Assembly: GCA_009792885.1 (NCBI GenBank)
Contig: WMCF01000006.1
Coordinates: 1,406,784 to 1,470,783 of the forward strand
Origin: Eremophila alpestris peregrina
Lineage: Eukaryota; Chordata; Aves; Passeriformes; Alaudidae
Reading direction: 5' to 3'
DNA length: 64,000 nt
Under the pieces are notes generated by a model. The model had not been told where the DNA came from, did not search any database, and saw only the letters and a program-made list of their open reading frames with translations. Both the position numbers and the translations under genes were made by a program. Positions 1 through 13,200 of this stretch are shown here, one piece after another (position 1 is the stretch's first letter; each line of letters opens with the position of its first letter).

Positions 1-659
1 TATGTCTTGTTAGCACAGTTTTAAAAATAAATATTTTTAGAGCTTGTAAAGTGCTGGTTTAAAACATAGAGTATCTGTATAAAAAGATGAGATATATCTA
101 TCTATCTTCGAATATTTTATTTTCAATGAAAAATACTTTTTTTTTTATTCACCCTGATTTTATACTTGGCTGGCTGCTAGATATCCACCAAGCTTGTCTA
201 TTATTCCCTCTCTTCAATAGCACAAGGAAAGATAAAGCAGATGAAACTCAAGTCATAAATATTTTTATAGTAAAGCTCCCAATTTTTAACCCCCATTAAA
301 CACTTGACATTTTATTTTGTGGAATTGTTTTATGATTGTTAATGTCTTTAATGGCTATTTGCCATTTTCTGCAGTCTGACTTGTGCAAATTTATTTCTCT
401 GTCGATAATTTTAACTGCTAGTTACTTAGTGCAAACACTGTGAAGCACAGAAGTGTATTTTGTAGATTTACTGTTCAGTTTGTGAAAGTGATTGGCCTGG
501 TTATGAGTGATAAGTAGGAAATCACTCTCCTGATGTAAAGTGTGGTCAAATGACCATTTATAAGTTGCAGAAAGATACAATTTAATTTAATTTTCTAATG
601 AAAATAATGAATGAGCAGGAGACACCTTGTTTCATTTCACAAGTGCACAAATGTTGAAT

Positions 660-690
660 GGGGGATGAATCCCCCACTATTAAGAGTGGG
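660..690. repeat. Two overlapping, mutually exclusive short hairpins
   Basis: GGGGGA (660-665) pairs with TCCCCC (670-675), and CCCACT (673-678) pairs with AGTGGG (685-690). The CCC at 673-675 is shared. Both pairings are perfect but short. Confidence 0.6.
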
Positions 691-2761
691 AGGACTTGTA
701 CACATTTAAATGAAAGGAATAAAATTATGCTGGGGTGGTATCACTATACTTGCTAGTGGATTTACCTGTTGAATGATTTATTTCTCAGATACTGCAGTGC
801 CTATGTGTTTATGCATGAGGAAAAACAGGGAGAGAAATGGTTTTCAGATGAATGAAGTGGAGGTACGGTATTTGCCATCACTAGTGACTCAGATCAATCT
901 GGGAATGTCAATTTGACATAACTGTCAATGTCATGTGTTTGTGGGATTTCTAACCTGCCAGGTGCTTGCATTTTATTCTGAAACTAATAAATAAAATCAA
1001 CTGCAACCTCTGAAATTCTGGTGACAGTAGCAAGCTGCTGAAAGTTAAGCTGTTGAGAAGATACAGCTATTGTACATTGACTCCTTTTGTGCATGATTTT
1101 ACCACAGAGGATCATCTGACCTATGGTTACAGAAGGCCCTTTCATTTATGCACAAGCTCTCTGGCAGGGCTTATGCATAATACCAGGCAACAGATCTCAT
1201 GAGAGTAATTCTAGTTCAGTGGTTAATGTCTCTTGTTTCCAGCTTATCTGATGCCATGGTAATGTCCTCATACAGCCACTGTAATTTCTTTGTACAACAG
1301 ACTCAGTGTTTCTCCTCCAGTCTCCTTTAATCTCAATTACCTCTTTTTGTCTTCACATTATTTTCTCCCACATTTATGTCTTCCCCTTGTGTCCACACAC
1401 ACACATGTTCCCCCTCTCTCTTTATGTTTTTTTTTCATTATTACGTAATTAATTGTATCTGGTAATTGTTTGTATTATACTAGGATGTTGAGCATGCACC
1501 ACTTTGCAGAAGAGAATGCAGATCAATACAGTTAGAAACTCAGTTCTGAAAGGAACAGTAACACAGTGTTAAATAGATGGATTTGGGTTATTCCCCAGTG
1601 AACTCCACCTTGCCTGTAATACTTAGAATGCATTATCTGTTCTCCAGAGGAATTGTCTTGCTGAGTCCTTATTAAGAGGATTTTTGAAAGATTTTCTGAG
1701 TAACTGTGTTTCTTAATATCTCACTTGAAGTATAGTTTTGTGGTTGCTGCTCTTAGGTTTGCCCTGATGATATTACCAAAAATCAGGCCTCAGTCTGATG
1801 TCAAAGCTAAACAAGAAGTTGTTTTCTTTGATCCAAATTGTATGAGAGAGACAGAGAAAGGATGAAATCCCTGTTGGACTTTTCTGACAATTTGAGTGAG
1901 AGAGCAGACAGCACATGCTGGGATTATCTTTAACAGATGACCCCATGAAAGGTTTACTCATCTTTTCCTTATGTCTGAAAAAAATTAGAAAAAAATTGGA
2001 TGTGTGATTGTCTTATCTGCAACAATTACTAAAGTTTTCCTGAGCAAAGAACAGATTGGAGTCTAGGCTCCACAGCTGGGGAGTTGAGCATAAATGTGAT
2101 GGATCTAAAGTTTCTCTCTGTTATATCTCTTTACAGACTCCATCATGAGCTATGAAAACATGCTACAATTATACATAACATCATGAGTGCAAAACCATTC
2201 AATTTCAACTCAAGTCTATATTTTTTTCCCTCCTGGAGATAAAGACAGGAAGGAGATCACATACTTAAAATTCGGTGCAGTACAATATGCTATATAAATC
2301 TAAATGTTTCTTAAATGTTTTGTCATGTGTGCTTATTCTGAGCCTGAGATTTACATGAATTTTTAGGTACAGCATGGTTGAGTGGTAATTCCTAATTTCT
2401 GCTTTAAGCATGGCTACATTGGATACTTTGTTAAAAGGATGACATGTTTGTTCTGATTTCTGCTTCTCCTATACTTGCCCTTTTAACTTTTTGACTCTGT
2501 ATGTGGTGTTTCGTATTGGAGAATGGATAATGATTGTGTAAATGTTGTGCTAAAAAATCTTATGAAATAATGTTGCTATTTATTATGACCTTTGAAATCT
2601 GAACAACAACTGTGATCAACACACATCTGTCACGTAGAACTAAGGGTAAAGATTCAATTATTTTACCCATAAGTAGCCGAAGCATTCATGTGATATCTAT
2701 TTATTAGGATTTCACCCAGACCTTCAGTTCAAAATGATAGGTTCAAATATTAGAATAAAAG

Positions 2762-2781
2762 CCACCTTATCTGTAAGGTGG
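2762..2781. repeat. Perfect 8-bp stem hairpin
   Basis: CCACCTTA (2762-2769), a TCTG loop, and TAAGGTGG (2774-2781). No T-run or gene context gives it a role. Confidence 0.7.
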
Positions 2782-5700
2782 TGGTATTCCACGGGGATGA
2801 CACTTTTAAAGGATTCACATCAGGACTTTGCAAACATCAGTGTGTTATAAGGACATCCTGGCTTTAACCATGAAACAATAACTTTTTTGCTCTTTTGTGC
2901 CTCTGTGAGTATGAATTTCTTTTCACTGTCACATACTTATCTTTGTCTAGCTGATCTGTGTCAGCTCTTTGGTATTTCAGATGCATGAGGCTGTAGCTGC
3001 TTTTTTTTTTTGATGCTTTCTTCCAAAACCTGCTAAGTCAGTGTCTTTCATTTTACACTCCTGTGTGCTAGCTCTTCCCCCTGGATGCTTCTGCATGCCC
3101 TCCTTTTGACTTTATTTTAGGATTTACTGTTTCAGTTCTTGTTTCATCTTTTTCCATTCCCCAGAGAGTTTTAGTTTCTTTTCTCTTTCTCAATATTTTT
3201 ATAATCATCAGATCTAGTACCTGTGACATTTGCTACATCTGATAAGACATTATTTCCATGGAGCTGTTGTATGGGATTTGGAAACCTATCTTCACAAACC
3301 ACAATAATGAAGCTGAATGTTTAATGTTCTTTACACTGACAGCATTTGGCTTCATGTTGTTTTCTATGAAAACACACAGGAAAATATTAAGATAAAAACC
3401 AGAAAACTACCGTGGAGGATTATCAGAAAAGCAGAAAACTAGCTGAATTTTATATCTGTATTCACAGTTTTGGAAAGAGCAACTGAAAGGTGACTCTTGG
3501 TAAAGTGTACATGTTTTTCAGAGATATAGGAATTAGATCCTCTCTCTTTAGTTATAAGTTCAGTAGACTCATCTCTTTTCCTTGTTTTCCCTCAATACAC
3601 ACTTAAATACCTCTTCAAAGCAGCAGCTAGCACTGGTTCAACTATTGCCCCTGCAGCCTTGCAGGCAAAACATCCCACATTTCACCATATTTCTGTATGC
3701 TTATGCTCAATCATCTTTCTGAGGATTTGAATTGCTGTTTTCAGTCTTTTTAATAGTGAATAAAGGTCTGCCAGTCAAAAAACAGCTATAAAAATGGGAC
3801 ATGGTGTAAGCAATATTAGAGAGCTTAGCACAAGTTGATTTCAATAGTAAGGAAATAGCACTTTCTACTTTCTTTTGAAATGGTACAAAACTTCAATTTT
3901 AGTTCTGCTTTAATGTCACTCATTTCCTCTGCTCATAAGTGGCAAAGAATTAGCTGAAAGAATTTTTGGATTCACCATTTTTTTTTTGCATGGGTAAGAT
4001 GAGTGAATCTCAGGAACCACATATACCCACAAAACTAGCTTTCAAAGGCTTTTTCCATGTAGTGGACTGTTGTAATTGTATTTTCATATTTTTTCAATAT
4101 TTCCCATTTTTACTCAGTTCTGCCCTGAAAGCTCTGGGTTGGCAAAACATATCAATCTCAGCAATTTAAATGGTTCTAGAAGACCAATAAATTTTTACAG
4201 TACCTATGTGTACATAACACCTACTGCAGCAAATGTGAATTGCTGCCAACTTGTCTTTTTACAGAATTACTCTCTGGGAACCACATCTTATTGACATGAT
4301 GTACATCAGTACATCAGCAGTGTAGAATGCAAGTGCATTGTGTAGTACCATTATGACCATATTTGACATAATCAGTATAGTTCTGGGTCTTGTGAGAAAG
4401 GTTTAATCTGTATTTGTAATGATAAGTGTTTTTTCCTAGTTTGTTCCCTCCTTACTATTGCAGGGGACATATTTTTCTTGCATGAGTGATTTAAGATGAT
4501 TTTCTGCTTGGGCAGTAGGCCTAGCTAATATCTGACACCAAAACAATTTACAGTGTATACAAAAATTTCAACACAACTAGACCATAGCTTATTACTGGGA
4601 CAGGAACAATGTATTTCCCAAGCCAGGTCTTAATGCTGTGAAACAGTCATAATGGCATTCTCTCATCCTTCCCTTTAATTTTTATCCAACACCCTCAATT
4701 TCCTTCACTGAACTCCCTACAGGGACACACAGCTGGGCTGTCCACTGAGCAAAAGGTAGAGCTGGCACTAATAGAACTCACAGGAATGACAACGTAATTT
4801 AAAATTGGAATCAGTCAAAATGTAAAATCTCGGTTACAATACTACTACAGAGTTTTACTTGCTTCATAGTGACTCACAGGCAAGTATTTTATTACAGTTA
4901 GCCACAGGTAAAGAAACAGGAAATAAAGTTATTTACCATTATTTAAATATATAAGACTCTCTGCCAGATGTAATCTCAACTTTATATAAAATTTAAATTC
5001 ATTCTCTAAGCAAGAGAATACTGCCTGGTCAATATTGCTCGGTGGCCTTTCTAACCTCAGCTTTATGGACTATTTTGCTGCAGCCCTTTTGTAAGAAAAC
5101 ATATTTTCTATGATGAAGGGTGGTGCTGTAAAACTTCAAATACAAGGACAGGTTTTGCCTCTTGCTCTTGAATAAACATTTTCCTAGAATTTTTCACACG
5201 TAAAGATAAGTGTAATAATGTCCCCATAATAGGAACATTTCAGTGTGTTTTTTAACGTTTTAAATTATCAAGAATTAAACATTTAATACCTCTTTGTTAA
5301 CATTTGCTTTTTATACTTTCATATTTTCCAATTGTTATTTAAGAATATCTGTAATCTGTGTGTAGAAACAATATGTCTCATCTCTAAGGAAACTACACTA
5401 AAAGAAGAGTTGCGTTATTGTAGGTATAAATAACTGTGTCAACAAGGGGCAGTTTAGAGTATGCAGTGTCACTCACAGGACTTATAGAATTCACCAAAAC
5501 TGGCACATCTCAAAAGTGACTCTTGGTATGTGATTTCTACTGTGTTAAAATTAAAGCCTCTGGTGTGACACTCTGAAGCTGTCTAACAATATTTAGTAAA
5601 ACTATAAATGTTTAAGATTGGAAAGAAAAGAGAATGCTATGCCAATAACTGTTTTTATATTTTTAGCTGAATAACAAATATTTTGGGGCCTGTGCAGAAT

Positions 5701-5912
5701 GAATTTTTTTACCTGCCTGATGAGATTGAAGTGTTTTGCTTTCGGTGAAAAATAATTTGATTTCAGTTTTTCCTAACTCCATAAATATTAATTTTAAAAG
5801 TGATTTCAAAGTCTTGCATTTAAAAAATATATATTTAAAAAGGGATGAAATTAAATTACTTAATTCTTTTTTGTACATGTTTATTTTACTCAATCTGTGA
5901 AGTTTTTGTAGG

Positions 5913-6455
5913 TGTTGTGGTTTAATCCCAGTTGGCAGCTCAGTCCCATCCACCCTCTTGCTCCCGGTCCTCCAGAGGGATGTGGGAGGGAATTGGAAGA
6001 ACCAAAGAAAAACAAGTAGGTTGAGATAAAGACAGTTTAATAGGTCAATAAGAAGTTGTACTCACAAGCAAAGGAAAACAAGGAATTCATTCACCACTTC
6101 CTCTGGGCAGGCAGGTGTTCAGCCATCTCCAGGACAGCAGGGCTCCATCATGCACAACAGTGGCTTTAGAAGAGAAATGCCATCACTTTGAATGTCCCCT
6201 GCTTCCTTCCTTATCCTTCCCCTAGCATTAATGCAGAGCACAGAGCCATAGTTGGGATCAGCCAGCCCAGCTGTGTCCCTTCAGCCTTCTCACTGAGGGC
6301 TGGGACAAGGAACTGAAAAGGCCTTGACTCTGTGTAGGCACTGCTCAGAAGTGGCAAAATCACTCCTGTGTGATCAACACTGTGTTCAGCACAAATCCAA
6401 AGTGCAGCCTCATACCAGGTACAATGCAGAAAATTAACTATCCCATCACAAATTA
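5913..6455 (-). mobile_element. Degraded solo LTR of an avian endogenous retrovirus
   Basis: Read on the minus strand it begins near GATGGGATAGTTAATTTTC and ends CTGGGATTAAACCACAACA. These are the characteristic ends of an LTR that is widespread in bird genomes. Internal landmarks, plus sense, include GACAGTTTAATAGGT, AAGGAATTCATTCACCACTT, GGCAGGTGTTCAGCCATCTC, AAAAGGCCTTGACTCTGTGT and TTCAGCACAAATCCAAAGTG. The first dozen or so bases of the LTR look lost or diverged. There is no gag, pol or env beside it and no second LTR within the window, so it is a solo relic. The exact family name is not assigned. Confidence 0.88.
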
Positions 6456-6979
6456 ATTCCATTCGCACAATAGCCATTTTTCATTGTGCTCAAGTTTTTG
6501 TGATTGTCCTTGTGTTCACGCCTTTCTCTCATCCTGCTCTTGTGCAGGGTGTGTAAAGCACCTGAAACCAGATCCTGTTGTTGAAGCTGTGACCCTCTCA
6601 CTGTGTTCCTAGAAGTTTCAGAGGTGACTGATAGAGGACAATAAAGTGCTGCTCTTTTCCACTGCTCCATGAGAATGCCATGGACAGCCTTAACTTATAG
6701 ACAACATCTGTGACGTGGTGGGACAAGTGCCTGATGGGCAACCCCTCCCAGCTCTCTTGATGGTGCATTTCAGGTATAAAGCACCCTCTGAGCCTCTAGA
6801 ATTTATCTGGCAATCTTTATGCTATCACGTTCCTTGTCAGGATAATAAAACCTGTCTTGCCCATAGAGGATTTCCTAATGAAGCATGGAAGGCCATACAA
6901 GCAAAGCTTCTGTGCACTGATGCACTTTCAATAAATCACACTCATAAAAAGCAAGGAGGTAGCTCGATTTAAAATGAGA
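6456..6979. other. Unassigned sequence next to the LTR
   Basis: The stretch is moderately GC-rich compared with its surroundings and contains AATAAA near 6,640. Its open frames (74-85 codons) match nothing I know. It could be unique sequence or a very old ERV remnant. Confidence 0.4.
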
Positions 6980-7260
6980 GAATTAAAGTCTTTTATTCTG
7001 CTGCTGCTAATTCAGTAATTCCATGTGCATGCAAAGGCCCCATGATGCTTCAGGTTGTTAATTTAATGCTGCCATTTAATGAGCAATGCAGTGGTATTGT
7101 AGAGAACAGTGTAAATTCTGCCGCAGTGCGAGGCAAATCGCTTCAGGCTGATGCGGTTTATACATACCAGACTTCATGGCATTATTTTTTCTCCCACCCC
7201 TGAACTTGATATATTTATGCACACATAGATTATTTCCTGTGTTTTGATTCTCTTGACTTT
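6980..7260. promoter_or_regulatory. Candidate conserved non-coding element
   Basis: Dense homeodomain-type cores (GCTAATTCAGTAATTCC, GTTAATTTAATGC, CATTTAATGAGC) are combined with a CpG-bearing stretch (CCGCAGTGCGAGGCAAATCG) that stands out in CpG-poor DNA. It is non-repetitive and has no coding frame. This texture is typical of vertebrate developmental enhancers, but without an alignment it is a guess. Confidence 0.35.
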
Positions 7261-10200
7261 TAGAGAGGGTTTATTTTTGTGTTGCTTTCCTCACTCCAAC
7301 CTACTGCACGGAAATATCTCAAACTATAAATATAAAGGTACCTGCATAGTGCTCCTCCTGATGTCTTATGTATGGAGGCAGAGGTCTTAAAATTCCTGGC
7401 AGGATTTATAAAACTAAAGGAAGCCCATTTCCAATATGCCAGCTGGAGATTAACAGTGGCATTCCTATCTTTCAGTGAAATTGAAAGAATTTTCTAAAAT
7501 TGATGGAGTATTCTGCACAGTGCAAGCAACACACGGTGCTGGGATCCTGCAATCATTTCCACTTCTGTCAATTCCAGAGCACTCTGCTCTCACAGATGTG
7601 TAGGGTTCTTTTTTTTTTCTTTAGTCTTTTATATCCTTTGAAAGTGAAGATGAGCAATTACTAATTGTGCTGAGGTGTGTGGAAAAGATTTTAAAAACAG
7701 CAATTTATTTTTATTAAAAAAACAACTTAAAGTTGCAGATGAGTAGAATAAGATTGGTTCTGATGAGAGATTGGAGACTGGATTCTTACAAGTGCATTTT
7801 GGATCCTCAAACTTCCATCCTTACATTTTTCCTGAAAGACAGATAATAATGGAGTGTTTAGTGAATGTGCTATGTATCTTCTATTGTTACACCAGCTCTT
7901 GCTCCAGGAAACCTGCACAGGTAACTCCAATGTAATTTTAGCAGAAACAGAGAACCTGTGAGTAAAGATCTTGGGATTTGGCCCACAGTCTAAAAGAAAC
8001 CTTGCAGCTCTGGGCAATTCAGCTAAGGGAAATGTTTCTAAGAACTCAGTTTACCTTTGGGTGTATTGGCAGCATTTAGCTGCTGGGTTGTCTTGGGCTT
8101 GCTGTGAAATTGCTCCTTTTGGAGCTTAGGAAAGGACTGTCTTGGGCCTGCTGCAAAATTGCTCTTTCTGGAGCTTAGGAAAAGACAGAGGGATTTAGAG
8201 GACAAATGGGTAGTACAGGCTGCTTTATATCAGCTTCAGCATTGTTATATGCTGTACACTGTGGGAGAAGAGCAATGGCTGTCATCTTTGCTTTTGACAA
8301 CTTTTCCCTGAAATAAAATGACTAGAAGTCACCCGTGTGCTGCAGAATAGCCCAGTTGTAACACTTATCCTGCTGGGTTGAGTTTATCCACATGGTTTTT
8401 CTGGGCTCTTGTTCTTCCTGGCAGATACAGGCAGCCAGTTTTTCAAGAGGGAAATTTTCCTCTATAATGATTTAGGCTTTAGGAATCATGCTTTCATTTA
8501 GTTTACTCATCAGAAGAAGTGCTTATAGGAGCTACTTCGAGGGGTAATCCTCACTGCCTGTTGGGATGCCAGGTATCAGGAAAAAATGTAAAAGGTCCAG
8601 AGGAGAGATTTCAAGTACTTTAATTTATTTCAAGACTTCCAAGCTGCTAGGGAAGGAAAGGAAAGGACATTGTCTGAACATGTTTTAAAGTTGTTTTTTT
8701 TTCTGACTTGAGGCATAACATTTTTTCTGCCTAACAACAGTGAGACACATAGAAGGTTTGAGTCTCTCTTGCTGATGTTGGCAAGCTCATCCTTCAAAAG
8801 CTTAGCTTTCCTGTTAGCCTGGGCTGCTTTCGAGTGTGTGCCACATCATTAGCACCTCCTGACCCAAAAAACTTGAAGTACTTTCTTTAACAAAAACGAA
8901 CCTGTATTCCAGCAATTGCCTAACACATAACTGTATGCAGTTAGTTATATTTATAGAAAAGTTTGAGAACCCTTTGAGATTAGTCTCATATCTTTTCTGT
9001 AAGAAACAGATGAGAAAAATTGGTAATTAGACAAAGCTTAAGCAGTTTAATCTCATTTGATCTAATGCCATCTACCCCTCACCTCTGAGCTTGTGTAAGC
9101 ACATACATGCATAAATACATATATTTTTTGCTCATTTATTTAGATCTAATGTTACATTTTTCCAGTCTGATCTCTTGCAGAGGGGTATTCTAGTTCTGCT
9201 AACACTTTGCATAATTGAAGGCTGTTCCCTAAGAAACTGCCAGTTGAATAACTTAAACTGCAATGGGAATAAAGAGAGTAACTAATATTTGTTGAACATC
9301 TGGGGGTTGTGAAATATTCTTATACATAAATCTAGCAAGTGGGCTTCTCTAAATAAAAAGTGGGTTTTAAAATTATATGTTATCGTCTTGATGTACATTG
9401 TAATTTTTTTTACTTAGATTGCAGTGTCCTGCCAATTTGTAATTGAGTGTACTGTGAGAAATTCTGACAACAAATTCAATTTTTTCTCTTATTAATTTGT
9501 GATTTATGTTTGATTTTTAAAACAAATCTTTATACCTGAAGCTATTCACTTCAGAGGTAACTACTGAAATTACACAGATACACAAGCTTTATTCTCTTTC
9601 CTAACTTTCTATTAATTTATATGAAAATTCTATTTACATTACCTGCAGGCCAGGTCCAAAAGAAAATACTTCCATCTTTTGAAGCATGGCAATTGGGACA
9701 GTAAACTCATATTTGGCTTCCAAGTGCTTTGGACATATGGTGAATCTTATTCTCCTGTTCACACAAAGGCCTTGTAAAATAAAACCTTGGCTTTGATTGC
9801 TCTTTGACATTTGTGAACAAAGATAATTGAATAGGAAATGGATCAGTTTAGGGGAGAGGTTTCCTCTGACTCCCAGACTGCTGGTCAGCTGCATGTTGCT
9901 TGGCTTTCTGTCTCCCAGAAAGGCAAGACAAAGTCCATCTGTTGCATCCTATTTAAAGTGGCCAAGGCAACGGGGAGCACATTTATCCCTCTCTAAAAAA
10001 ATTCTGGTAAATTCTGGCTGGAGGGAAAAAAGATCAAAAATTCATGACTCAATTTAGTAACTGCCACTTATTAATTTTTAATATTAAATAACTTTTCTAA
10101 CATTTTTCAGGGAGCTACAAAATGCTTAAAAAGCCATTATAGATGGAACTTCTTGGGGAATATTTCTTGGATAGCTGAAAGACTGCTGAAAGGACAGTAC

Positions 10201-13200
10201 TACTATTCTATATAACTCAGGCCAGTAGTTATTATACATCAATATATCACATTCCCTTCGAATAGAATATTAAGAAAAATATGGCATACTGATACCTTGG
10301 AGCACTTGAAGGTGGTAAGTGTGATAAAAGTTAGTATATACCAAGCTGCCCTGAGTTTATTATTGTGGAAACAGGTAAGAAATGGTAAATCAGAACAGAG
10401 ATGATGAAGCTAGAAGATGATGAAGTTTTCTCTACTTCTTGTAGAAGTGCAGTCCCTGTCAAGAAATTCTCAGAGGATATCTGTTATGAGCAATGAGCTC
10501 TGCTTTTATGGAAGAAAGGTTTGATTTGGGTTTTTTTTTTTTCATTCTGAGAAATAGAGCTGTTCACCACTATTTTTCCTCTGAAGTGTTGAATTACTAT
10601 TTTAATATAAATATATATTTATGTACACAGTGGACCTGGGTGATCATTTTGAAGATAAAGACCAAAATCATTAAAGTGAAACTGAGATTCTGAGGAAACC
10701 TTATATAGAAGTGTAAGAACAGTTCAGTTCCTGAACTGAATGAGGATTTCATGCCTGTGTATTGCTTTGTGGCAGCCCAGGTGGAACAACACAAAACTGG
10801 AAACCAGGATGAGACAGAGACTCCCTGCCAGCTTAGAATGGAAATTGTTGCATGAGAGGCAACCTCCTGGCAGAGAAAGCTAATATTCTGATGGGTCCTT
10901 AAGTGATATTGAATTGAGAATTTCACAACAATAAGTACCAGCATTATGGTAGTGGTAGGTCTGAGTTACATGACATGAATGTAAGCAAAATTGTTTCATA
11001 GAAACAGATATAAGACAGCTAATTTATTTCTCTCTGAAAAATCTTTTTCTTAATTAGGCTGCAAAACTCAGTCCCAGTTAGAATAATTTTCAGTTATCAA
11101 AAGAAGAAGCAGGAAACATATAAGAATGCCAAAATTTAGGAGCATAGTGATAGATTCTTTAGTAAAGAGATTGCTGAATATCAGCTGTACTAACCCTGTC
11201 CATAACAATCATCTGCACTACTGATCATTAACTTCACAATGAGCAACAGTGCTGATTTATTTAATGAACCTGCAGGTAATTCTTGTTTCCTTTGCTAATT
11301 ACGTCAGGGAAATGAGACCTGTTAGCACTGAAATGACTTGAAATACTTAAGGAAATCTTTCTGAAGGGTAAAATGCCAGGCTATTTTCCTCTTATTTCTG
11401 TTCTGTGATAAATTTTTTGTTATTCTCTTGTTTTAATTAGTGAGAATTCTCTTTTTTATCCCTTAAATGGTGAATCTTGGACATAATATGTGCATTAGCA
11501 TTTTGGGAAAAGCTTTCACATAATTAGAAAATAGTGCTTCTAAAAACTAGAAAACTTCTACTGTTTATGAGGTAAAATTTTATTGGAAAACATTTAAAGT
11601 CAGCCTTAAATGCTGAAACAGTTGAAGCTGTTATTTTCAAAAGTTCTGCCTAGTTCAGTACAGCTCTGCTGTTCCAGGAGGTCTGTGGTGAGACCTGCTG
11701 GGCTTCTCATTCACCCCGGAGCTCTGCACATGGAAACAGGGGGTTGCAGCTCTTCTTGGTTTACACAGATTGTGGGTTGTCATAGCAGATGGGAATATTC
11801 TGGCCACTCAGCCTTAAATTTCTGTGAAGAAAGGAATTTTCCTCATAGAAACTTTAATGTCTGGCTGTACCTGAGTACCTAATGGTAGGCTTCTAAACAA
11901 GCTGCTTCTGTCTAGCAGAGAGTCCATGAGACAACAGTAGATCAGGTGTTTATTCTTGCAGTTAGAAATGCACACCTTTCTCCTAAACTGGTTTTGTTTA
12001 ACTTAACTTTCCAAATGCTGAGTATTTCTAGGTTCTTGCCAGTTTTATCTAATATTACAAATTGGATTTCCTCTCAGGCCCCCTTGCACTGTACTTACTA
12101 CAGCACTAGTGAGGACACTCCCAATTTGTACCTCTTAAGATATAACTTACTATTGAGGATGTGCTCTTCTGTTCTAGTGGCTATACCAAAATTTGTTTAG
12201 GTCAAAGAGAAGTGAACTAATTGCCAGGGAGCAGGAATGACTGTGATCTGAAGTGCTTAGATTATCTGGGGTATCAGTTTCAGTTCCTGATGTTGAAATA
12301 CTTGATTTAATAGATTGTTGACTATTCACCTAACATTAGGGCTTAATTCTTCCTATCTGAGCCATCAGAATTGAGAGTCATGCACCAGTAGCTTAATTTC
12401 CTTGTAAAAATAGCTCACAGACAGTACACCTTATGCAGAGGGTCTTTGGAAGCAAATGCCAGCCTATTCTGGCTAGATGATCAGAAGGGAAAATGTCCAT
12501 GCAAAAATAGATATCCTCATGATTTGAATTTGTTAATTTTACGTAGATGAGGAAATTCACAAGTAAAGGGTGTAAACAGAAGAGTCAGAGTGTGTGCTTG
12601 AAGGGAGGGAAAATCAATAAAATAAATTTCTAGAAGGTGCCCATCCATATAAAGGCACAGGGCAGGATCAAACTTTCTGAAGAAGAATCTCATGATAAAG
12701 TGTATATTCTCTAATATGATGGTACCACAGCTCCAAATCAAAGAGGAGAGTAGAAGCCATGTACTCAAGGCAGAGTTTAATTACATAGGAAGGAATTTAC
12801 CGCACAATGAGAGCCACATCTTGGAAAAGGATCACTGACTACAAAGGTCTAAGGAACCTGCTGCTGGTATTACAGCTGAAACAGAACAAGCTTCTTTTCC
12901 ACTTTAGTGATGGCGCTGATGTAAAAGAATAGAACAATTTTGATGTTATCTCAAAATTTGTAAAGATCTTAAATTGAATGAAAATTTCACCTTTTAGTCT
13001 TATTTTAGTCTTATTTTTTGTCCCCTGTTCTCTTTCCACACCCTGAGCAAGCAATTATTTTAATTGAGTTGTTGGCTTTCAGAGCTCCTACTGTTAACCC
13101 AAGCTAATGCTCAGTCAATATTCTCACCTTGCCTTGGTCTAAAAATGCTACATTTTCCTAACAATTTTCTTAAGGACTATAATACATCTGTAAGTTTTAA

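Larger units (their letters stand above)
1..5912. other. Intergenic AT-rich DNA downstream of CNTN6
   Basis: No exon, mobile element or RNA gene is recognised. Short open frames here are under 100 codons and AT-driven. The only discrete structures I see are small hairpins at 660-690 and 2,762-2,781 and a short CA run near 1,397. In mammals the next gene beyond CNTN6 is CNTN4, with a large gene-poor interval between them, and this fits that picture. Confidence 0.8.

Noticed and set aside
6211..6670. Minus-strand open frames of 74-88 codons
   Set aside because: They lie in the LTR and its flank and encode nothing retroviral.
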